A stretch of DNA of 20,401 nucleotides. Source: an uncultured Acetatifactor sp. (GTDB taxonomy: Bacteria; Bacillota; Clostridia; Lachnospirales; Lachnospiraceae). This document shows, in pieces, positions 16,390-20,401 of the stretch; position 1 is the stretch's first letter; every line of letters begins with the position of its first letter. A program made the position numbers and the translations under genes. The stretch spans positions 1-20,401 of the forward strand of contig CAKRRS010000046.1 in assembly GCA_934394665.1 (NCBI GenBank). The letters run 5' to 3'. Below the pieces are notes generated by a model, which was not told the origin of the DNA, did not search any database, and worked only from the letters and a program-made list of their open reading frames with translations.

Positions 16390-16409
16390 ATGTACGCCGT
16401 TTTGTACAT
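16390..16409. promoter_or_regulatory. Palindromic candidate operator upstream of pflB
   Basis: ATGTAC (16390-16395) and GTACAT (16404-16409) form a perfect inverted repeat with an 8-bp spacer. Its centre is about 58 bp upstream of the predicted pflB start, just beyond the -35, a place typical for an activator. The cognate regulator is unknown. The rest of the 16410-16567 gap shows only short weak repeats. Confidence 0.4.
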
Positions 16410-16567
16410 CAACGCTCACGTAAAAAGACAGCCACCTTGTGAGAGTACTTGCGTATACAACCAGATGACAGCTTTTTCATGGACAAAACGAACCACACAT
16501 GAATTAAAAGATGAGACGCAAAGCCACATCTTTGCATAGCAAATGCTTTTAGGAAGGAAGAATCATC

Positions 16568-16596
16568 TTGCCATATTCCGGACAAAGTATTATACT
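16568..16596 (+). promoter_or_regulatory. Promoter of the DUF1858 gene
   Basis: TTGCCA (16568-16573), a 17-bp spacer and TATACT (16591-16596), about 33 nt before the start codon at 16630. Confidence 0.65.
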
Positions 16597-16629
16597 AAGG
16601 AAGCCTGATACGGCAGAAAGGAGAACGAT

Positions 16630-16821
16630 ATGACCGGAGTAACAAAGAATATGACCATTGGTGAAATCTTACGTACCAATCCCGAAGTAGCTCCTGTGCT
16701 CCTCGATGCAGGAATGCATTGCCTGGGATGTCCTGCTTCACAGGCAGAGACCCTGGAAGAGGCAGCTATGGTACATGGCATTGATGTAGATGAGCTTATG
16801 AAAGTGATCGAGGAGATGTAA
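16630..16821 (+). CDS. DUF1858 domain small protein
   Basis: A 63-residue helical protein of the DUF1858 type, often annotated as hybrid-cluster-protein-associated or disulfide-containing. Seen: [39 protein letters not shown], summarised by its key features at residues 8-46: the TIGEIL start, a [10 protein letters not shown] turn with Cys31 and Cys34, and the [12 protein letters not shown] helix. The two cysteines could form a disulfide or bind metal. The fold is common in anaerobes alone or fused to redox enzymes; its biochemical role is not known. AAGGAG precedes the ATG by seven bases. Monocistronic, divergent from pflB. Confidence 0.88.
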   Translation: MTGVTKNMTIGEILRTNPEVAPVLLDAGMHCLGCPASQAETLEEAAMVHGIDVDELMKVIEEM

Positions 16822-16867
16822 TTCGTAATCCCGATTACGTGATTGGATTGATAAAAGATCACTTTAT

Positions 16868-16944
16868 AAAAATAAGAGAGTCCCTAATGATATCACCCTG
16901 TCAGAAAACAGGCTTACTATCACAAGGAGTACTCTCTTATTTTT
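16868..16944. terminator. Long bidirectional foldback terminator
   Basis: A perfect 14-bp outer stem, AAAAATAAGAGAGT (16868-16881) with ACTCTCTTATTTTT (16931-16944). Inner pairs are CCT/AGG, TGATA (16888-16892)/TATCA (16918-16922) and CCTGT/ACAGG. Flanking A- and T-tracts allow it to end the DUF1858 transcript rightward and the mecA transcript leftward. The 77-nt near-complete foldback is longer than a simple terminator. Confidence 0.8.
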
Positions 16945-17036
16945 GTATTGCTATTGAAATGTTTCGTGTCATGAAGCTGAAACGACAACAATCGCAAATA
17001 TGGAAAATGAAAATGCATGCTATCCGGTCTGCAAAG

Positions 17037-17750
17037 TTATACGTGGGCAAGACGCTGCAAGGCGTGGTCCATGACCAGGGTAGCACAATGCTCTTCCAGA
17101 AATGTCCTGCTTGCAGGAGTGGAACGTCTGGGAATCCCGTATTCCGAGATCACATTGCAGACTCTGTCGAATACATCACGGTCTTCGTTCCCTTGCGTGA
17201 GCACAAGATAATATCCGGAACCACCTTCTTCAGAATAGAGGGTGCTGAGACCATGGTAATGCGTTCCCACTACAGTGGCGGCATTGATCACCTGATTCAG
17301 GGAGTCCATGTGGAACAGGCGCGAACGGACAGCGTCATTTTCCTCAGGGACTGCTGCGGCAGTGGGGGCTTCTGAGGGAGTCTCCTCATTCTGGATGCGC
17401 CGGAACAGATCCAGTACTTCATCGGCGGAACTAAGTTCGTCCTCTTCGCTGTCTTCGGTAACCGAAGGGGCAAAACGGGAGAATCGCGTGTCCAGCTCTT
17501 CCGGATCTTCTACTTTGGTGATGATCAGTACAATACAGTCTGCATTCAGAGGAATAGCCTCGATCATCAGGGGGATATCTTCTGCTTCGAATCCAAATTC
17601 AAAATTGGCCTGCTGCATCATGTCACGGAAAAGAGATTTTGCTTTTTCCGTGCCATAGGCAAGTTCACTTATTTTTAATTCGCGGCTGGCAAGATCCTCA
17701 CGAGTCAGCGTACAACGAATCTGATTTTCACTTACTTTTTCTATTTTCAT
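17037..17750 (-). CDS. mecA: Adaptor protein MecA
   Basis: 237 residues. MecA binds ClpC, assembles its hexamer and delivers substrates such as ComK in Bacillus. The N-terminal substrate-binding domain (about 1-90) begins MKIEKVSENQIRCTLTREDL and includes LFRDMMQQANFEFGFEAED. An acidic, low-complexity linker (about 95-140) follows, then the ClpC-binding C-terminal domain (about 140-237) with the LYSEEGGSGYYLVL strand pair and the closing VMDHALQRLA helix. Length is normal. AAAGGAAG precedes the ATG. A possible promoter is TTGACT (17816-17821) with TATAAG (17795-17800), but its 15-bp spacer is short. No clpC lies in this window, so the substrate is unknown. Confidence 0.92.
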   Translation of the reverse strand: MKIEKVSENQIRCTLTREDLASRELKISELAYGTEKAKSLFRDMMQQANFEFGFEAEDIPLMIEAIPLNADCIVLIITKVEDPEELDTRFSRFAPSVTEDSEEDELSSADEVLDLFRRIQNEETPSEAPTAAAVPEENDAVRSRLFHMDSLNQVINAATVVGTHYHGLSTLYSEEGGSGYYLVLTQGNEDRDVFDRVCNVISEYGIPRRSTPASRTFLEEHCATLVMDHALQRLAHV

Positions 17751-17837
17751 GCGACAACACTTCCTTTCTGCTTTCGCATTGGTATGATATATAGCTTATA
17801 CTTTCCCAATATTTTAGTCAATAGAAGCAATTCACAG

Positions 17838-17891
17838 TTTAAAAAAAATTAATAAAAATAGCTTGCCAAATAGGAGAGCACAGTGTATAAT
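17838..17891 (+). promoter_or_regulatory. Strong promoter with UP-like element
   Basis: TTGCCA (17863-17868), a 17-bp spacer and a perfect TATAAT (17886-17891), preceded by an A/T-tract (17838-17860) like an rRNA-type UP element. No protein start with a ribosome binding site follows within a sensible distance, which points to an RNA product. Confidence 0.7.
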
Positions 17892-17897
17892 CCGTCC

Positions 17898-18179
17898 TAT
17901 AGATGCCTCTGATACTCGGGTACGGGGAGGAGGCTGACAGTTCTTTTTTCTTGTTGATTTACGAGGAACGATTCGTTCCATTTCATCCCATTTTTATGTT
18001 TATGATGCAGAGAGCTTTTAGTGTATTTGGGTGTTACTGTTACAGCAATCTGTAAAATATAGTATGGAGATGTCTTACAGGCATATACGTGTCTGGTCAT
18101 AATATTTCAACAGATATATTCACGATCATAATTCCAATTTTTAATGTTTTATAGTTATGTACTGTCAGAGGCATTTATA
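17898..18179 (+). ncRNA. Candidate structured small RNA, unknown family
   Basis: The predicted transcription start of the promoter at 17863-17891 coincides with one arm of a 17-bp closing helix: 17898-17914 pairs with 18163-18179, including two G-U pairs. Inside are local hairpins GGAACG/CGTTCC (17965-17979) and TTACAG-CAAT-CTGTAA (18040-18055). No convincing protein is encoded here. About 280 nt with paired ends recalls 6S RNA, but that family is usually shorter and I could not match its conserved features. A foldback mobile element with terminal inverted repeats is another reading. No clear terminator follows 18179, so the 3' end is uncertain. Confidence 0.45.
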
Positions 18180-18508
18180 TCCATAATATATCGGTTTTCC
18201 GGAAACAGCATGGAGGTTAAGGTGTGTCACGAATACTTTTGGTCTGTGGAAGATGCCGTTTACGGAAGAAATTATGGGAAACTTGTAACTATTTTTAAAT
18301 TTTCAGGTTCGAAAGAAAAGGTCTTAGAAAAAGCCGGTGTACAACAAAACGGATATCGGGAGAACAGGGCGAGGACAGATGGATTTAGGTCTATAAATCT
18401 GATCCGGACGAAGGGTGTCAGTGCGTGCCTGTCAAAAAGAGGTGCACTGTGGGATTACAAAACGGGATTGCCTCTCTGGCTGTGTCCTGCAGTGTGCTGT
18501 ATTGTTCC
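18180..18508. other. Intergenic stretch without a supported gene
   Basis: Contains the palindrome TTTCCGGAAA near 18196-18205 and a CAGTGC/GCACTG hairpin around 18420-18450. An open frame running 18144-18626 has no ribosome binding site, an unusual cysteine-rich C-terminus and no recognisable domain, so I do not call it. It may be the distal part of the transcript from 17898. Confidence 0.5.
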
Positions 18509-18538
18509 TTGTATTATATTGCACAAGTGTGATAGAAT
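18509..18538 (+). promoter_or_regulatory. Candidate promoter of the GH18 gene
   Basis: TTGTAT (18509-18514), an 18-bp spacer and TAGAAT (18533-18538). The predicted start near 18545 coincides with the first base of a hairpin. Confidence 0.5.
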
Positions 18539-18544
18539 AACTCT

Positions 18545-18608
18545 GTTCCTTCCAATGCGGAGTATGAGGAACGTAAAAAGGCGAGAATGGAGCAGGTTTT
18601 TTGCCTGC
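18545..18608 (+). promoter_or_regulatory. Paired hairpins in the GH18 leader
   Basis: GTTCCT-TCC (18545-18553) pairs with GGA (18559-18561) and AGGAAC (18567-18572), a 9-bp stem with a 5-nt bulge. GCAGG (18592-18596) pairs with CCTGC (18604-18608) around a T-rich loop, ending three bases before the GGGAG ribosome binding site. They may stabilise the 5' end or limit translation. Confidence 0.4.
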
Positions 18609-18622
18609 GGATGGGAGCACAT

Positions 18623-20323
18623 ATGAAGAAAAAAGTATTACCGGTGGTCGTTGCGATTTTACTGATCCTTGTGATTGGCGGCTGCACGCTGGGAAAAGTG
18701 CTGTTGGAGAAATACTCTTACAGCAAAGAAGAGGCAGACTGGAATGAATTTTATCAGGTGTCGGAGGGAGACAAAAGTGCCATTATTTTACAGGACGAAA
18801 TGGTAGAAGAGCAGGCGCTTATCAAAGATGGCGTATGCTATTTTGATCTGGCAACTGTTCACAAATATATGAACGAAGTATTTTATGCGGATAGAAATGA
18901 AAACCTGTTATTATATGCTACGCCGACGGAGGTTGTCAGAACAGGTTTTGGCGAGACAACATATACAACTACTGCCGGGACACAGGAGACGGGGTATGTG
19001 ACGTGCTTTGTCGAAGGAGATACTGTCTATGTGGCGGCAGATTATGTAAAACTGTTTACCAACTATTCTTATACATGCTATGACAGACATGTTCAGGTCT
19101 ATACCGAATGGGGAACCAGACAGGTGGCACAGCTGAAAAAAGATACTGCTGTCCGTCTGAGAGGCGGCGTGAAGAGTCCCATTCTGACACAGGCTAAAAA
19201 GGGAGATACCCTGGAGATTCTGGAGCAGATGGAGACCTGGAGTAAAGTAAAAACTGCGGATTCTGTGATTGGATATGTAGAAAATAAGCGGTTGGAAGAG
19301 ATTACGGAAGAACAGGAGACGCCGGTAACAGATTACGTCGCGCCGGAATACACATCTCTTACCGGCGACAGCAAGATCTGTCTCGGCTGGCATTCCATCG
19401 GTGGCGTCGGCGGAAATGATACCTTATATTCCATGGTATCTGGCACGAAAGGAATGAATGTCATTGCTCCCACATGGTTCAGCCTGACGGATGAAAACGG
19501 TGCGTTCCGCAGCTTCGCCACTGCGGATTATGTCGCTACAGCACATAAGATGGGACTTCAGGTGTGGGGCGTACTGGATAACTTTAATTATGCCAATGAG
19601 ACAGGAACCGCAATCAGCACATTGCATATGCTTTCTTCCACAACGGCGAGACAGACGCTGGTGCAGAATGTAACCGATATGGCGGTAAATCTCGGATTGG
19701 ATGGCATTAATGTGGATTTCGAGCAATTAAGCAGTGATTGCGGTATTCACTATGTGGAATTTTTGAGAGAACTTTCGATTCAGTGTCGTAATAAGGGATT
19801 GGTATTATCGGTAGACAATTATGTACCGTTCAACTTCAATGATTATTACCGGCTGGATATTCAGGGAGAGGTTGCAGACTATGTGATTATCATGGGATAT
19901 GATGAGCACTGGCACGGAAGCAAGGATCCTGGAAGTGTGGCAAGCATCAACTACGTATCGGAAGGACTCGACAGAACTTTACAGGAAGTTCCGGCAAACA
20001 AAGTCGTAAATGCACTTCCGTTCTACACGATTCTGTGGAAGACGGAAGGAACGGACGTGACGGATGAATATATCACGATGCGCAATGAGGCTGATTTCAT
20101 GAGCAGAGCCGGTGTGACGGCAGAATGGAATGAAGAGACCTGTCAGAATTACGCCGAATGGACATCCGGCAGTGCTACGTATCAAATCTGGCTGGAGGAT
20201 GCGGAATCCATCGCTGTAAAGCTGAACATGATGAGCACCAAGAATATCGGCGGAGTAGCAGTCTGGAGACTGGGATACGGAACCCAGGCGGCATGGGAAC
20301 TGATTCATGCGTATCTGCAGTAA
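18623..20323 (+). CDS. Secreted or lipid-anchored GH18 family protein with SH3 domain
   Basis: 566 residues. An N-terminal membrane segment (4-20) ends in VIGGC, which could be a lipobox (Cys21). Residues about 50-165 resemble a copper-amine-oxidase-type N-terminal stalk domain. A bacterial SH3-like domain (about 168-228) follows, then a GH18 barrel (about 250-566) with LDGINVDFEQ, where Glu367 is the expected catalytic acid. This plan resembles the YaaH/YdhD/SleL-type spore or wall hydrolases that cleave N-acetylglucosamine-containing glycans. No LysM repeats are seen, so it differs from SleL itself. The ATG at 18623 has GGGAG close upstream; an in-frame ATG 12 codons earlier lies in the leader hairpin and would bury the signal sequence. 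The stop codon lies within the repeat that begins at 20322. Confidence 0.88.
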   Translation: MKKKVLPVVVAILLILVIGGCTLGKVLLEKYSYSKEEADWNEFYQVSEGDKSAIILQDEMVEEQALIKDGVCYFDLATVHKYMNEVFYADRNENLLLYATPTEVVRTGFGETTYTTTAGTQETGYVTCFVEGDTVYVAADYVKLFTNYSYTCYDRHVQVYTEWGTRQVAQLKKDTAVRLRGGVKSPILTQAKKGDTLEILEQMETWSKVKTADSVIGYVENKRLEEITEEQETPVTDYVAPEYTSLTGDSKICLGWHSIGGVGGNDTLYSMVSGTKGMNVIAPTWFSLTDENGAFRSFATADYVATAHKMGLQVWGVLDNFNYANETGTAISTLHMLSSTTARQTLVQNVTDMAVNLGLDGINVDFEQLSSDCGIHYVEFLRELSIQCRNKGLVLSVDNYVPFNFNDYYRLDIQGEVADYVIIMGYDEHWHGSKDPGSVASINYVSEGLDRTLQEVPANKVVNALPFYTILWKTEGTDVTDEYITMRNEADFMSRAGVTAEWNEETCQNYAEWTSGSATYQIWLEDAESIAVKLNMMSTKNIGGVAVWRLGYGTQAAWELIHAYLQ

Positions 20324-20395
20324 ATGGCAAGTTAGTGAAGTAATTGGTCTAAAGTCGCCGTAGCCGTGGCAGTATATAAGAAACGCTGACATCGC
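20322..20395 (+). repeat. Dispersed intergenic repeat, copy B
   Basis: AAATGGCAAGTTAGTGAA (20322-20339), then about 34 nt including CGTAGCC, then the 22-nt block 20374-20395 containing GAAACGCTGACATCGC. Both blocks are identical to copy A. The first two A residues complete the TAA stop of the GH18 gene. The sequence after CATCGC differs from copy A, and the window ends six bases later, so any downstream fold is not visible. Confidence 0.8.
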
Positions 20396-20401
20396 GGTGT
20401 G

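Noticed and set aside
16839..17375. 178-codon open frame antisense to mecA
   Set aside because: Runs through the bidirectional terminator and opposite conserved MecA sequence.
1706..17911. 13-mer ATAGATGCCTCTG shared between the gap after the sirtuin gene (minus strand) and the candidate RNA (17899-17911)
   Set aside because: A few such matches are expected by chance in a window of this size, and the flanks do not agree.
18144..18626. 160-codon open frame between the candidate RNA and the GH18 gene
   Set aside because: No ribosome binding site, no recognisable domain, odd composition, and its 3' part overlaps the leader and start of the GH18 gene.
20322..20401. Group II intron start, because the window ends in GTGTG after a structured repeat
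   Set aside because: Five bases at a truncated end are not evidence, and copy A lacks the motif at the same place.
1..20401. CRISPR array, tRNA, rRNA, transposase or phage genes
   Set aside because: Read both strands for regular direct repeats, tRNA-like cloverleaf ends and recombinase motifs; none found.

Overview
The window reads as chromosomal core sequence from a strictly anaerobic Firmicute, most likely a clostridium of the Lachnospiraceae type. This is an inference from gene content. It carries the Firmicute blocks rpsF-ssb-rpsR and gdpP-rplI-dnaB, a MecA adaptor, an oxygen-sensitive pyruvate formate-lyase with its radical-SAM activase, a 2[4Fe-4S] clostridial-type ferredoxin, and small DUF951 and DUF1858 proteins. 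Ribosome binding sites are AGGAGG-like throughout and promoters are sigma-A-like. No phage, IS transposase, CRISPR array, tRNA or rRNA was seen.

Layout. 1-163: a structured repeat just beyond the stop of an AGCS-family amino acid:cation symporter (164-1552, minus). Next on the minus strand come a Sir2 deacylase (1737-2474) and, upstream of it in the same operon, a large multi-pass membrane protein (2508-4265). From 4474 the plus strand carries a YdcF/DUF218 membrane protein, a DUF951 protein, then rpsF-ssb-rpsR (5626-6729) ending in a strong terminator. A SpoU-family RNA methyltransferase follows (6846-7763), then gdpP-rplI-dnaB (7884-11795) ending in a second terminator. A MerR-headed coiled-coil protein (11910-12791) converges on the minus-strand ferredoxin (12828-12998), which lies downstream of pflB-pflA (16256 down to 13137). 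A DUF1858 gene (16630-16821, plus) diverges from pflB and converges on mecA (17037-17750, minus), with a long foldback terminator between them. 17751-18622 has no convincing protein gene but holds a strong promoter and a candidate structured RNA. The last gene (18623-20323) is a secreted or lipid-anchored GH18 protein, and its stop codon overlaps a second copy of the repeat seen at position 1.

How the genes fit together. The centre is housekeeping: ribosomal proteins S6, S18 and L9, single-strand binding protein, replicative helicase, an RNA methyltransferase and the c-di-AMP phosphodiesterase GdpP. The pfl operon makes acetyl-CoA and formate from pyruvate during anaerobic sugar fermentation. 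The nearby ferredoxin may be part of the same redox economy and is preceded by a Rex-like palindrome. MecA links to Clp proteolysis, and the GH18 protein is an envelope or spore-cortex type hydrolase.

The least expected material is non-coding. (1) A dispersed repeat pair lies at the two ends of the window, each copy just after a stop codon and pointing outward; one copy folds into a compact branched RNA-like structure. (2) A likely small RNA at 17898-18179 is driven by an UP-element-type promoter and closed by a 17-bp helix. (3) Palindromes overlap the promoters of gdpP, pflB and the ferredoxin gene. None of these has been checked against databases.
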